Shown: positions 16,677 to 26,191, counted from the first letter of the stretch. The stretch is DNA of 64,000 nucleotides from Lachnospiraceae bacterium (GCA_031263035.1 JAISGP010000151.1:1-64000), one strand, 5' to 3'. Translations and numbers: made by a program. Notes: generated by a model not told the origin, from the sequence alone.

Positions 16677-17395
16677 TTACTCCATTTCCCGTACTTTTTC
16701 TTCTATAAAAGCGATTTCGTTTTCAGCTAAGTTGTATTTTTTGTAGAGTTGTTGGTCTATTTCAGCAATGGTTCTATTAGTCCAATCTATATCTGAATTT
16801 GCGGTGAAGTCTTGTAAGGGGACTAAACCGTATATTCTGTTTGGTGAATCTTGCGTTGTCTTTAAAATTCCGACCAAAGCGCGGAAGAATTTGGTTTTGA
16901 TATAATTCAGCAAAGCAGCGGCTTCTGATTCTATTTCAAAATTTCCCATTTGCAAAAACGTTTCCGTACAGCCCTGAACGATGTTGGCGGAAATTATCGT
17001 CTTTGCCGATTTGTAAAAATTGGTATTCGGGGAGAGTTTTTCCCAAACCGTTTTTCAAAGTTTGTTTGTAAAACTTGCAGTAAATTTTTGTGGGATATTT
17101 CTAAATTATCGTCTAATAATTCTACGGCGTAAATTGAAGCAAGTGCAAATAAAGCATCGCGTTGCCAATCTTTTAACTGAGCGGTATTATCAGAGATTGT
17201 TGCTAATTTTCGTTTGAGAATTTCCACCAGAAAAATTCCTTCTCCGGAAGAGGGTTCAAAAAATGTAGCATGTAAATCTTCTGTTTTTTCTTTGATGCCC
17301 TCTTGGTTCAGCATCTTTTCAACAATCCACAGCGGCGTGAAAACCTCAGCATATTTACGTACGCGTTCTTTAGATTTTATCAGAACTTCTTTCAT
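16677..17395 (-). pseudogene. DNA adenine methyltransferase/R-M enzyme remnant
   Basis: The N-terminal piece (16994-17395) begins with RKYAEVFTPLWIVEKMLNQ and FFEPSSGEGIFLVEIL, the target-recognising start and SAM-binding motif I of Eco57I/type II-like N6-adenine methylases. The frame is lost at a CCCC run near 16999; one extra C would continue it as NTNFYKSAKTIISANIVQG. The protein then jumps, without the NPPY catalytic motif, to a C-terminal segment KFFRALVGILKTTQDSPNRI. So there is one frameshift and one large internal deletion: the enzyme is dead. Confidence 0.7.
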
Positions 17396-17418
17396 TTAAT
17401 ACTTAGCTTTTAGATAAA

Positions 17419-17712
17419 TCACACTAATTTTTTAAAATCGCGTATACTAATCTTAGATTTAGTCATAGTAATAATTGCTTTATTATTTGTATAAGATAGT
17501 TTATTATTATTGAAATCAAACTTTACATATCTGTAACCTTTAATATTTAACGAATAAATATAACTTCTTCTTTCAATACTGTGTTCTATCCTTAAGTCTG
17601 CGATGTTATCTTCAGTTATGATAGTGTCACCATTAATCTTATACTATATCCAACAGAATCCTATTAAAATACCGATGGGAATACTTAACAAACATAAAAT
17701 ATATACTATCAT
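17419..17712 (-). CDS. membrane-anchored small protein with in-frame TAG
   Basis: Frame MIVYILCLLSIPIGILIGFC (one membrane helix) continues across a TAG at codon 23 (17644-17646) into a coherent domain (YIYSLNIKGYRYVKFDFNNN) and ends at TGA. Its ATG overlaps the upstream stop as ATGA, so it looks like a genuine operon member. The TAG may be a nonsense mutation, a sequence error or a suppressed codon. Confidence 0.5.
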
Positions 17713-18137
17713 TTCATCATCATATTATCTATATATTCATGTAATTGATCTAAAAAATCCCATCTAAAACTTTCAAAACTTGGAATATCACTTAAATCAG
17801 GAAGATTATCTTCTAACACTATTTCGGTTAGTTTATCCATAATCAGCGATTTATAAGATGCTGTTAGAGTTCTTATTTTATCTATTATAATTTCTCCTTT
17901 AGTAGCAATTATGTCTCTATATAAGATATTAGTAATTATAGAATATTCCAAGTTATCAAAATGTAAATTTAACATACTTTCAATGGCATCTATTACACCA
18001 TAATTAACAAAACTATAAATAAGTAAATTCTCTATCGTTTCATCATCATCATGATATGATATACCAATATTAGTCACAGTAGCTTTATATAAACCAATCT
18101 TATCGTACAATTGCTCAATCTTACCTAACTTATCCAT
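17709..18137 (-). CDS. hypothetical protein, paralogue family member 1, 142 aa
   Basis: Shares a pattern with 18130-18625 and 23398-23904: an N-terminal LYDKIGL helix, a central HFDNLEYSIITN segment, then SYKSLIMDKLTEIV, and near the end LPDLSDIPSFESF. Helical and acidic. Overlaps both neighbours (8 bases upstream, ATGA downstream). Function unknown. Confidence 0.6.
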   Translation of the reverse strand: MDKLGKIEQLYDKIGLYKATVTNIGISYHDDDETIENLLIYSFVNYGVIDAIESMLNLHFDNLEYSIITNILYRDIIATKGEIIIDKIRTLTASYKSLIMDKLTEIVLEDNLPDLSDIPSFESFRWDFLDQLHEYIDNMMMK

Positions 18138-18625
18138 GTAGTTTAATAACCTTTTTTAATTGTTGCTTATGTTCTTTATTAATTCTGAGTTCATTTGATA
18201 TTACTCTTTTGCATAGTTCATTTGTCAGATATAACTCAAAACTATCAAGAGGTTCTATACCAGTCAAGTCACCTTTATCATAATCTTCATTTAAGAACAC
18301 GATTTCTGTTAATTTGTCCGAAATATTTTTAGTGTAAGAATTTATTAATTTTTTCCAATTCTGTACTTATAAATTTGGAATCTTTTGGTTTTAATTTTAC
18401 ATACCAATTACTTTCGAGTATAGCATTTTCTAAATCGTTAAAATGATAATTTAGATATGTTCTACTATATTCATTAGATAGCCTTTGTATTAATAAATCA
18501 TACCACCGTTCAGCTCTTCCATAATCTCATCCATATTCATCTGAAAATGAAAGAACTGCTCTAATATAATCTAATCCTATAAGGTCGTACACTTTTTTAA
18601 TTAAATCTAATTGTCTATTATTCAT
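18130..18625 (-). pseudogene. hypothetical protein, paralogue family member 2, disrupted
   Basis: The frame starts MNNRQLDLIKKVYDLIGL, crosses a TGA at codon 33 (18527-18529) and continues through YLNYHFNDLENAILES. It then shifts frame at an A6 run near 18374, where A5 would restore NISDKLTEIVFLNEDYD. Both halves align with the family. One stop plus one homopolymer shift suggests decay or base-calling error. Confidence 0.55.
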
Positions 18626-19037
18626 TTGGCAATTGTTTATATATTTCTTCCATAATATATCCATTCAAATATGTGAAACTTTCTTCAGATTTATCACTAT
18701 ATTTGATTCCCAAATGTTTCATCATGGCGAATACCGTATGTAAAACTTCATGTGATAACGTATTCATTAAATAGTTCGGATTAGTATGTTTATTTATAAT
18801 AATGCAAAATACACTATAATTCGGTACTTTAAAAGCAGAACCCAATCTTTCAGCGTCATTGAATAAATCTTCATCTTCGACATATGACACAATCGAATTC
18901 CTCAATTCAGATTCTTCAGTAAATTGCTTGATATAATCCTTAAATTCATATATCGATTCATTAACAGATACTATCAAAATTAAGTCATAAATTGGCACAT
19001 TTATATAAAACGAACGAGGACTTTTATTGTTTTTCAT
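18618..19037 (-). CDS. HExxH zinc metallopeptidase-like protein, 139 aa
   Basis: The motif LSHEVLHTVFAMMKHLGI gives an HExxH zinc site at about residues 95-99, and the following SEESFTYLNGYIMEEI supplies a candidate third ligand Glu. This minimal, cytoplasmic gluzincin-like layout occurs in small phage peptidases of the ImmA/SprT type. The substrate is unknown. It overlaps the next gene by eight bases. Confidence 0.65.
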   Translation of the reverse strand: MKNNKSPRSFYINVPIYDLILIVSVNESIYEFKDYIKQFTEESELRNSIVSYVEDEDLFNDAERLGSAFKVPNYSVFCIIINKHTNPNYLMNTLSHEVLHTVFAMMKHLGIKYSDKSEESFTYLNGYIMEEIYKQLPNE

Positions 19038-19125
19038 ATAATAGTTTATAAGTTAGATATATCGCGAAACCAGCACTTCTTCTACATTTGTAAATTAAAA
19101 TATCATTATTCGTCTTTATTTCCAT
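19024..19125 (-). CDS. very small basic protein, 33 aa
   Basis: Frame MEIKTNNDILIYKCRRSAGF ends YEKQ-stop. It overlaps both neighbours by about ten bases in the manner of the surrounding operon. No family; low certainty because of length. Confidence 0.35.
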   Translation of the reverse strand: MEIKTNNDILIYKCRRSAGFAIYLTYKLLYEKQ

Positions 19126-19256
19126 TTTTCAATAAATCTATCCCACAATGCCTCAATAGTCAACAATAAACCACCTATAATCATTATTATAAATGGTACA
19201 ATATAATAAATTAGAATTACTAATGCTATTAAAATTAATAAAATATTTAAAATCAT
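19116..19256 (-). CDS. small membrane protein, 46 aa
   Basis: MILNILLILIALVILIYYIV and the following IIMIIGGLLL form one or two membrane helices, and the protein ends in the amphipathic tail ALWDRFIEKWK. It lies in a gap between clear genes with an A-rich upstream region. Holin-like or envelope function is possible but unproven. Confidence 0.5.
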   Translation of the reverse strand: MILNILLILIALVILIYYIVPFIIMIIGGLLLTIEALWDRFIEKWK

Positions 19257-19306
19257 ATCCCTTTTTCTTTTTTAAAATGTTAAATTTTTTGCTTCTTACT
19301 TGCTGC

Positions 19307-19621
19307 TCAGCTATCACCACGATTCTTCCTGTTAATTCTTCTCGTATTTTTATAAATTTGATGTGGTATTTCTATTTCTTTTTCAAAATTTGGATTAATA
19401 ATATCCAGGATATTTGTTATTCTTTTTCTATTTTCTTCTTTAAATTTTTCAAAAACAAAATATGAACCCTGACAATTGCTAATAAACTCCCATTTAATAC
19501 CTTTTAATCCATAGTAGATTCTGTCCAGTTCTTCCTGTATTATATTTACCACTTTATACCTAATTCTAACAGAATCTATTAACTTCCTTATTCTTTCCTA
19601 TAACACTTCTAATTCTTTCAT
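19307..19621 (-). CDS. hypothetical protein with in-frame TAG, 104 aa
   Basis: An ATG at 19621 with an A-rich leader starts MKELEVL, then TAG (19598-19600), then ERIRKLIDSVRIRYKVVNII in the same frame to a TGA stop. Without the upstream part the protein would have to start at a GTG inside this helix. Glutamine at the TAG position would fit the helix. Basic C-terminus; function unknown. Confidence 0.5.
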
Positions 19622-19654
19622 TTTTTATAATTTTTAAAGTTAATATTAATACTG

Positions 19655-19662
19655 CAAATATA
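19655..19662 (-). promoter_or_regulatory. Bacteroidota -7 promoter box
   Basis: Leftward TATATTTG, 34 bases before the ATG of the TAG-containing gene at 19621. The -33 region has CTTT rather than TTTG. Confidence 0.4.
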
Positions 19663-19670
19663 CAAATTTT

Positions 19671-20564
19671 CTAATATAGTAAAGCAGTATAATTTGGAAT
19701 ATTTATTTCTTCAAGAAATGATCCATCATTCATTTCAAAATAGAACCTGATTTCATCATTATACAAATCTAAATCTTTCAAAAATTCTAAGAAAAAATTA
19801 AAGTAAATCTTATCCTCAAAAGTTATAATAAAATCTTTATTAAATATAATACGCGTATATCCAGGAATCAGTTCATACTCGACATCATAATTAGTTATTT
19901 GTCTAACAGTTTTTTCAGAATGTTTATATATCGAAAAATATTTAGATATTAGTTTTTTAGTATAATATCCAAATGTGTTTTTATATTTAACATCCCCTTC
20001 AAATATATCAAATGAATAATGTTTATAATGAATATCATCAAAATAATTAATTTCAATTTTATTTTTAAAATCTGATAACATAGATTTCAATTCATCTAAA
20101 TGTTTTAGGTTTTCCTTTTGATATTCGCGAATTTTACCAATGTTTAAATTTGTATAGTCAGCTAACTCCCCATTTTTATATTGGTCGCTAACCTGAAAAA
20201 GCCTTGAATCATTGACCTTAATATCAAATTTATTTAATAATGATTGCAAATCTAAGTTGTTATAATTTACTATATACCCATAATTGTGTATAAATATCAT
20301 CTTAGTGGGATATATTTTAATATCGAAATACTCACAACTTAATGTAATGATATTATCATTATCTGAAAATATTGATATATCTTTAGTAAGTTTAAAATGA
20401 GAATCATATCGCGAACCCAATTTTAATAGAATATCATTTTTTAAATCTATTCGCCGCGCTTTACCGAAGTAATGCAATATTCTTCCTTGTTTTTCTATTA
20501 CAGATTTGAGTTGTGTAATAGAGTTTTGTATTCTTTTTATTATTTTCGATTTTATAATTTCCAT
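19671..20564 (-). CDS. hypothetical protein, 297 aa
   Basis: Unrecognised lysine- and isoleucine-rich protein with an N-terminal coiled coil (about 1-28) and beta-rich remainder. Size and layout resemble the neighbour at 20972-21856 (N-terminal helix, then strands with a YIVNY/YILNY segment), so the two may be diverged paralogues. It is one of only two recognised phage genes here that end in TAG. Confidence 0.6.
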   Translation of the reverse strand: MEIIKSKIIKRIQNSITQLKSVIEKQGRILHYFGKARRIDLKNDILLKLGSRYDSHFKLTKDISIFSDNDNIITLSCEYFDIKIYPTKMIFIHNYGYIVNYNNLDLQSLLNKFDIKVNDSRLFQVSDQYKNGELADYTNLNIGKIREYQKENLKHLDELKSMLSDFKNKIEINYFDDIHYKHYSFDIFEGDVKYKNTFGYYTKKLISKYFSIYKHSEKTVRQITNYDVEYELIPGYTRIIFNKDFIITFEDKIYFNFFLEFLKDLDLYNDEIRFYFEMNDGSFLEEINIPNYTALLY

Positions 20565-20592
20565 AATATGAATTCTTTTATACGGTATGTTT

Positions 20593-20904
20593 TCATTCTT
20601 CTGTTTCTAAAACTTTATATATTACTTTTTGTAGTTCAAACTGTAAATTATCAATTAAATCATTTGCATCTGAATTTGAATCAAAATAAAAGCACCCTGG
20701 ATTCTCGTTTATATTATAATAAAATAATAATATTTTAAGTTTTTTCTAAAGTATAATTTGACTTTCTAACTTTTTTTCAATATACCCAATCTTATTATTA
20801 AATCGCTTTTTATTATAATAAGATGTAATCTAATGATAAAACACAAATATACATATCATTGCCATTACAGCCAAAAATATCAGCGCGTTGATAAGATTGT
20901 CCAT
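20593..20904 (-). CDS. membrane-anchored small protein with two in-frame TAG codons
   Basis: Frame MDNLINALIFLAVMAMICIF (one helix) continues through TAG at 20830-20832 and 20746-20748 to a coherent end DANDLIDNLQFELQKVIYKV and a TGA stop. Translated across the stops it would be 103 residues with no frameshift. Glutamine is plausible at both positions (YH-Q-ITSYY, IIL-Q-KKL). Confidence 0.5.
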
Positions 20905-20971
20905 GATGTTACTATTTTTTAAGTCTTTTTAAAATTTGTCACACTTGCATAATTTTCATAATTCAATTGTA

Positions 20972-21856
20972 TTAATTTAATATTTGCGTTAATGGATATA
21001 GATTTAACATCTCATATTTGTAAACTCTTTCTATAAATTCGTCTATATCAACATATTGATTACGCTTCAATTCAATATAATGTTTATATTTCAATCCCCT
21101 TTTAAAATCAAGTCTTTCTATATATTTTTTAAAATAAATTTCCGAACTTATATTTAAAAAATAAGGTTTATTATGAATAATCCCTATATGTTCGACTACT
21201 TCATCATCTACGTTGTCTTTATCATATCGATAAATTAAATCAAAATACTTACAACTATATCCACCTGGTGTATAAACAGTTTTGTTAAATTTTATTTTAT
21301 CATCACTGATAATGTCATCTTCAAAATTTAATACAATTGAATCATTAAACTCTCTTAAATATTCATCACCTGTATTTAAAGTATAATAACACTCTTCAAG
21401 ACGACGTTTAATATTCACATAATCTTTGCAAACTAGAGGATCAATCTCTATTATTTTACCATCATTATTTTCAACATGTATTTTATCAATAATATAACAT
21501 GTACAATTTTCTTTTAAAGTTAGATTGATAAATTCATATAACAAATTTAACTCATAGTTCAAAATATAACCTGGTTCGTTATGGATAGATACCTCTACAA
21601 CCTTATCATCAGCTATTGTAGATGTAATACATTTTTCATGTAAAAATATTTTAAAATAACCATTTACCTCTATACTAATATAATCGGATTTTATAACATC
21701 AATTTTGAGATTATTTTTAGTAATAACATCATCCCACAATTTGATAACCTTTAAATTTTCAACTCCCTTTATTTTTAGCTTAAGCTGATCAATATAAGAT
21801 ACCAGTTTAGTTCTCTCATTTAATACAGCATCTGTTATTTCTTGTTTACTTTTCAT
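20972..21856 (-). CDS. hypothetical protein, 294 aa
   Basis: Unrecognised acidic protein with an N-terminal helix followed by strands, including EPGYILNYELNLLYEF and a C-terminal RNQYVDIDEFIERVYKYEM. Possible distant paralogue of 19671-20564. No catalytic motif seen. Confidence 0.6.
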   Translation of the reverse strand: MKSKQEITDAVLNERTKLVSYIDQLKLKIKGVENLKVIKLWDDVITKNNLKIDVIKSDYISIEVNGYFKIFLHEKCITSTIADDKVVEVSIHNEPGYILNYELNLLYEFINLTLKENCTCYIIDKIHVENNDGKIIEIDPLVCKDYVNIKRRLEECYYTLNTGDEYLREFNDSIVLNFEDDIISDDKIKFNKTVYTPGGYSCKYFDLIYRYDKDNVDDEVVEHIGIIHNKPYFLNISSEIYFKKYIERLDFKRGLKYKHYIELKRNQYVDIDEFIERVYKYEMLNLYPLTQILN

Positions 21857-21877
21857 AATATTTTAATTTAATTAATA

Positions 21878-22379
21878 TTAAACAACCAATTCACAATCAT
21901 GTATGATTTTCTTTAACTCTTTTTTCAACATTTGAACTTTATCATTTACTTGAAATATTTTAGGTTCATTATAAATACCGTCTGTAATAAAAGGAACTCC
22001 TAAAACCTTACACGTATCAACCTTGAAACCTTGCTCCTCAACAACCCAAATACTACCTTTTTAACAGGACATTATATGATATTCGTTCTCATTCGTTTCA
22101 ATAGTAGAACCAGCAGTAGTAGAAAACTCTTTGATATTCACTTTTGTTTCTCTGAGATATTTTAAACCTTGTCCTCCATTTAACGGACTTTTATATTCAA
22201 ATTCCGAAAGTTCAATGCCCTTTTCTCTTGCTGATTTATCATATGGTACGCCAATATACTGTTTGATATTACTTTTTATTACCGTTATTCTAACCGGATA
22301 ACGATGAGTATGCAATTTAACTTCATAAGGTTTTAGTTTTCCATCCGCTATATAAACTCGGGTTAGTTTACCAAATCAT
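21878..22379 (-). pseudogene. hypothetical protein, disrupted by a TAA and a frameshift
   Basis: The main piece (22061-22315, extended upstream as GKLTRVYIADGKLKPYEVKL) is followed after TAA 22061-22063, in the same frame, by GSIWVVEEQGFKVDTCKVLG and a coiled end KKELKKIIHDCELVV. Upstream coding text (EFLKNIYDLVN) sits in another frame. The intact protein would be about 165 residues; no family recognised. Confidence 0.5.
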
Positions 22380-22430
22380 AAATATTCTTTAGAAATTCAA
22401 GTTTATTTGATATATTCTTTGATTTTATTT

Positions 22431-22898
22431 TTATAGCGTAAATTTATGGAAAATATAATTTATATATCCTGAACCAAAAGATTCTCCTTTATAATAAACC
22501 TCTTTGATTATTTTACCCCATGTAATTGCACCAACTAAACAGTCAAACTTATTCGATTCTTCTATTTTAACATATAGATTTAGATCAACATCAGATATAT
22601 CAACATTTTTTAAACTTATTTTTTCCTGTATTGCTTTATTAAATAACTCACTCTTTGAAGAACACCCTTCACTTGTAGTGTAAACTACCTCACCAAATAT
22701 ATTAATAATCTGAGTATAATCATTATTATGGTGTAATTCCAATTGATTTTCGGAAAATATGTGAAGCATTCCATTATAATCAAGTTCAACTACAAGTCTT
22801 GTTTCACCTTTTCCATTCTGGAATACAGATACTACTGTACCATCAAATGAATAACCTTTTGGTTTACTAACTTTATCCCCTACTTTAAATTTTTTCAT
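22431..22898 (-). CDS. KOW/SH3-like domain protein, 155 aa
   Basis: The N-terminus MKKFKVGDKVSKPKGYSFDG and the following LDYNGMLHIFSENQLE form a small beta-barrel of the type often seen in Bacteroidota phage and host proteins. I start at ATG 22898, which has an A-rich leader, rather than at 22919. The C-terminal domain is unknown. Confidence 0.6.
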   Translation of the reverse strand: MKKFKVGDKVSKPKGYSFDGTVVSVFQNGKGETRLVVELDYNGMLHIFSENQLELHHNNDYTQIINIFGEVVYTTSEGCSSKSELFNKAIQEKISLKNVDISDVDLNLYVKIEESNKFDCLVGAITWGKIIKEVYYKGESFGSGYINYIFHKFTL

Positions 22899-22911
22899 TA
22901 TATTATTATTT

Positions 22912-23391
22912 TTATACAATTTTAGTTACGAATTCGCAAAATTTAACAACATCATGTGCAGTTATAATATTATTATAAGTTTTACAAAATTTGATAGATA
23001 TATCCTGAATACAATCTTTATCATAATGATTGTAACTTAATTGATTGGTATCAAAATCACATTTGATATGAACTTCTTTTATTTCATTATCCTTACTAAA
23101 AATATAACCATTAACAGAATCAGTATTATCTTTATTTATATCTATATTTTTCACAAAATGTGAAAATTCTGCTGTATTAACATAAGCTATAAATCTTTTT
23201 ACATCCCCTAATGTCATTTTTTCTTTAGAAAATTTAATATTAAAATGTTCACGATAGACGATTAATTCATTATAATACCAATAATATCTGATTTGAAGCT
23301 TCTGTATTACAAAACTATCAGAATCATCATACGGGCGTATATCAAATAGCTTATAAAAATTATACTTAGATATTAAAACATCATTTTTCAT
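22912..23391 (-). CDS. hypothetical protein, 159 aa
   Basis: Unrecognised, Tyr- and Asp-rich protein. It begins seven bases after the upstream paralogue gene and ends close to the next, consistent with an operon. No motif assigned. Confidence 0.55.
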   Translation of the reverse strand: MKNDVLISKYNFYKLFDIRPYDDSDSFVIQKLQIRYYWYYNELIVYREHFNIKFSKEKMTLGDVKRFIAYVNTAEFSHFVKNIDINKDNTDSVNGYIFSKDNEIKEVHIKCDFDTNQLSYNHYDKDCIQDISIKFCKTYNNIITAHDVVKFCEFVTKIV

Positions 23392-23397
23392 ATTTAA

Positions 23398-23904
23398 TTA
23401 CTTTTTAATTTCTTCAAATAACGAAAATAAATGATTATTATTTATTTTTTTTTCAAAATTCGATAGTACATATTCAAATATAGCATCATTGGTATTGAGA
23501 CTAAAAATATCGAAACTCAAAATTTTACTTAAATCGGGAATATTATTATCCGACGAAATTATTTTATCATATTCATCCATAATTAAATCCCGATATGCTT
23601 TAAAAATACTTTTTATTTTTTTCGACAATAGTTCTCCATTAATAGGCATTATATCGGTATAATACTTATTATTAATTATAGACTTTTCCAAAGCTTCAAA
23701 TTTAGTTTGCAATAGTGATTCCGCTTCTAATTTGGCACCTACATTCACCGTAAAATGGTATTTTTCTTTAAATTGTCTGGAACCATCATTATATAAATGA
23801 CCTTCATCAATCATAAACGATTTATGTAAACCTATTTTATCAAATAAGTTTTTAATCATTCTCATTTTTCTCTCTAAGTAACACATATCATATTTTTCAG
23901 ACAT
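23398..23904 (-). CDS. hypothetical protein, paralogue family member 3, 168 aa
   Basis: Contains the family pattern of 17709-18137: LFDKIGL near the N-terminus, FEALEKSIINN in the middle, AYRDLIMDEYDKII, and NIPDLSKILSF near the end. It is the only member with no disruption and no overlap problem. Function unknown. Confidence 0.6.
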   Translation of the reverse strand: MSEKYDMCYLERKMRMIKNLFDKIGLHKSFMIDEGHLYNDGSRQFKEKYHFTVNVGAKLEAESLLQTKFEALEKSIINNKYYTDIMPINGELLSKKIKSIFKAYRDLIMDEYDKIISSDNNIPDLSKILSFDIFSLNTNDAIFEYVLSNFEKKINNNHLFSLFEEIKK

Positions 23905-23923
23905 AACCTTGATTTTTATTATA

Positions 23924-24034
23924 TTAATAATTATTTATATCTCCAAACTCAGTTGTTGTTCTCAATATTAAGCTTACCAAGTATTTATCTCTTTCCATTG
24001 AATATAAAAGCACCTCCAACGCAACAAGCCTCAT
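23924..24034 (-). CDS. very small protein, 36 aa
   Basis: Frame MRLVALEVLLYSMERDKYLV ends EFGDINNY-stop, in the leader zone between the polymerase gene and the paralogue operon. Helical and protein-like but short. Confidence 0.35.
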   Translation of the reverse strand: MRLVALEVLLYSMERDKYLVSLILRTTTEFGDINNY

Positions 24035-24169
24035 ATCAATTTTTAACTATTTCGTGATTTTATCTTATCTTTCATTTAAACTTTAGTATAGTATATTGAT
24101 TTCACTTTAATTCGCAATTAAATTTTAGTCTTATTTTTTAATTAACAAATTGCTTATTTAAAATTTTTA

Positions 24170-24177
24170 CAAATATA
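24170..24177 (-). promoter_or_regulatory. Bacteroidota -7 promoter box
   Basis: Leftward TATATTTG with a T-rich -33 region about 20 bases upstream. It would start the accessory-gene transcript after the polymerase gene. Confidence 0.45.
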
Positions 24178-24219
24178 CGGAATAATCAAACACAATCCTA
24201 AACTTTTTAAGATTTATTA

Positions 24220-26172
24220 TTATTCAAATAAACTTAATTGTTTTCCAACTTTAGGATTGCAGTCTCCAAAAAGAGTAGTAATCTTATAACATTCATTCAG
24301 ATAGTAATTATAATCAATCATATAATCGGTTTTTTCTTCAAAATTTTGAAATAATTCAGCGTTGTATCCTTTATTTACAGCTTCTATTCTACCGTCTGAA
24401 TATTTTTTCATCATCATTGATTTTTTAGTAGTATTATAATAACGAATTACTTTTTCATTTATACGTTTTTCATTCATTCCTTGAATCATCACAAACTCTT
24501 GATTCCATTTTACCTTTCTACCATGACAGAAATCATATATACCATAAGCGTGTATAGCATATTCAGCTGTCATGTTATCGTGATCATACCCTCCTTTTAC
24601 ATTCAAATGATTCATAACGGTATCTTCTATTGGAATATTGTCTATAAAGTATCTTTTTAATGCAATTTGAACTATTCTTTGTGATTTATTTTTATGAAAG
24701 TCTCGGTCAATTTCGTAAGAACCTTTATACTTAATTTTCCCATTAGTATATTGTGCAATATAATTATTTACATTAGATATTACCATTTTACTATATTCCG
24801 CATTTTCTAAACGAAGAGATGTTAACTTTTCCCACTTTGCTGCAATATTTTTCATCTCTTCAATTTTATCTTTTCGGATACGAACGGTAACCCCATCGGT
24901 ATTAGCTTGGATAATTGTACAACCGTCGACCAAAGAGAACCTTTCACAGAGCATTGCTAATAATAACTGACCATTTATACATATTTGCAGTTGTGGTTTT
25001 ATATCATATAAAAAACTATGCATATCTCCCAGCTTACCGTAAGTACCATTTAAAATAATTTTGAAAGAGTAATTTTCAGTAGTGCCTTTAGGATATTTTT
25101 TTCTTTCAAGAAAAATATTACGATATACTATTGTAAAATGTTCCCCGAGATGCTCGGGTTTATATCCGTTTACTATTGCTAAGTTTGGATAATAACTTTC
25201 CACATCCCAATCCCATATTTCATAATTTGAATCTGCTTCAAATATCTTATTTTCCCAACTGGCATGTAAACCCCCTTCTGAGAATTCGTAGTCTATACCT
25301 TTATAATGTACTGTTTTTTTAAGCTTTATTGTATCTCCTTTGCTATCTTGGATGCCATAAGTATTAAAATTATAAAAATCAAATACAGATTGAAATTCAG
25401 GTGTTTTAAAGTTTATATAAGGTAGTAATATATCTTGAATTTCTATTGTATCACGATGGGTCCTCATAGTTTTCAATTCTTTCATGTCTATGTTCATTGA
25501 TTCTGACATGAATTTCAAAAAAAGAGTTTCCCCTACACTACTATCAGATTTATTTAATAATCTAAGTTCTGGATACTGTTCATCTTGAGATAGCCTAAGA
25601 TTTATTAAGTCTAAGTTCTTTTTTTCTTTAGCAAACATCCGTGTAGCATTAACATCGTTAATGCAGTATTGAATAACTGTATCAAAGTTTTTAGGAGATA
25701 GAATCAAATCAAATTTAAAAGGTAAGTCTTGAACCTTAGGATAATTGATACTAAATTCTATCCACTTCAGCGAAGTTGCTTTATTTTTATTGTTATAATG
25801 ATTTATCAAATATAAATCAATCTGTGGAACAGTTATTTTCCACTCGGGATATGGTAAGAATTCATTATTATTAGATTTTCGGATTACTTCTTGAGCTTTA
25901 TCGAATATTTTTTGATTTAAATCCAGTGCTGAAAGATTTCTAAGTATTTCATAGTTATCAACCAGAAATTGCATTATTTGAGCATCAAATCTAACACAGT
26001 TAAATCCTATAAGATATTTAATATTCTTAGAATTATAAAACTTATATAAAAGATCCAAATCATTCTTTCTACCACTTATCTCAAATACTCGCTCTTCCAT
26101 TTTGTTTTTGAAAACACCACAGAAGAAATTGGGATAAGTTTCAAGGTCATATACATAATTTGATATTTTCAT
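24220..26172 (-). CDS. family B DNA polymerase
   Basis: Replicative polymerase with 3'-5' exonuclease. Exonuclease motifs: YDLETYP (ExoI, near residue 9), GFNCVRFDAQ (ExoII, near 57) and YCINDVNATRM (ExoIII, near 175). Polymerase motifs: WDVESYYPNLA (A, near 323), LNGTYGKLG (B, near 380) and QANTDGVTV (C, near 424; the usual first Asp of DTD is Asn). At 650 residues it is compact. I prefer ATG 26172 (MKISNYVYD) over an upstream TTG. It is the downstream end of the replication operon. Confidence 0.9.
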   Translation of the reverse strand: MKISNYVYDLETYPNFFCGVFKNKMEERVFEISGRKNDLDLLYKFYNSKNIKYLIGFNCVRFDAQIMQFLVDNYEILRNLSALDLNQKIFDKAQEVIRKSNNNEFLPYPEWKITVPQIDLYLINHYNNKNKATSLKWIEFSINYPKVQDLPFKFDLILSPKNFDTVIQYCINDVNATRMFAKEKKNLDLINLRLSQDEQYPELRLLNKSDSSVGETLFLKFMSESMNIDMKELKTMRTHRDTIEIQDILLPYINFKTPEFQSVFDFYNFNTYGIQDSKGDTIKLKKTVHYKGIDYEFSEGGLHASWENKIFEADSNYEIWDWDVESYYPNLAIVNGYKPEHLGEHFTIVYRNIFLERKKYPKGTTENYSFKIILNGTYGKLGDMHSFLYDIKPQLQICINGQLLLAMLCERFSLVDGCTIIQANTDGVTVRIRKDKIEEMKNIAAKWEKLTSLRLENAEYSKMVISNVNNYIAQYTNGKIKYKGSYEIDRDFHKNKSQRIVQIALKRYFIDNIPIEDTVMNHLNVKGGYDHDNMTAEYAIHAYGIYDFCHGRKVKWNQEFVMIQGMNEKRINEKVIRYYNTTKKSMMMKKYSDGRIEAVNKGYNAELFQNFEEKTDYMIDYNYYLNECYKITTLFGDCNPKVGKQLSLFE

Positions 26173-26191
26173 AATATTTAAATTCAAAAGA

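Noticed and set aside
17419..22379. Alternative genetic code for the whole phage
   Set aside because: Large structural and replication genes are intact with standard stops, TGA ends several coupled genes, and the in-frame stops in this block include TAG, TGA and TAA together with frameshifts.
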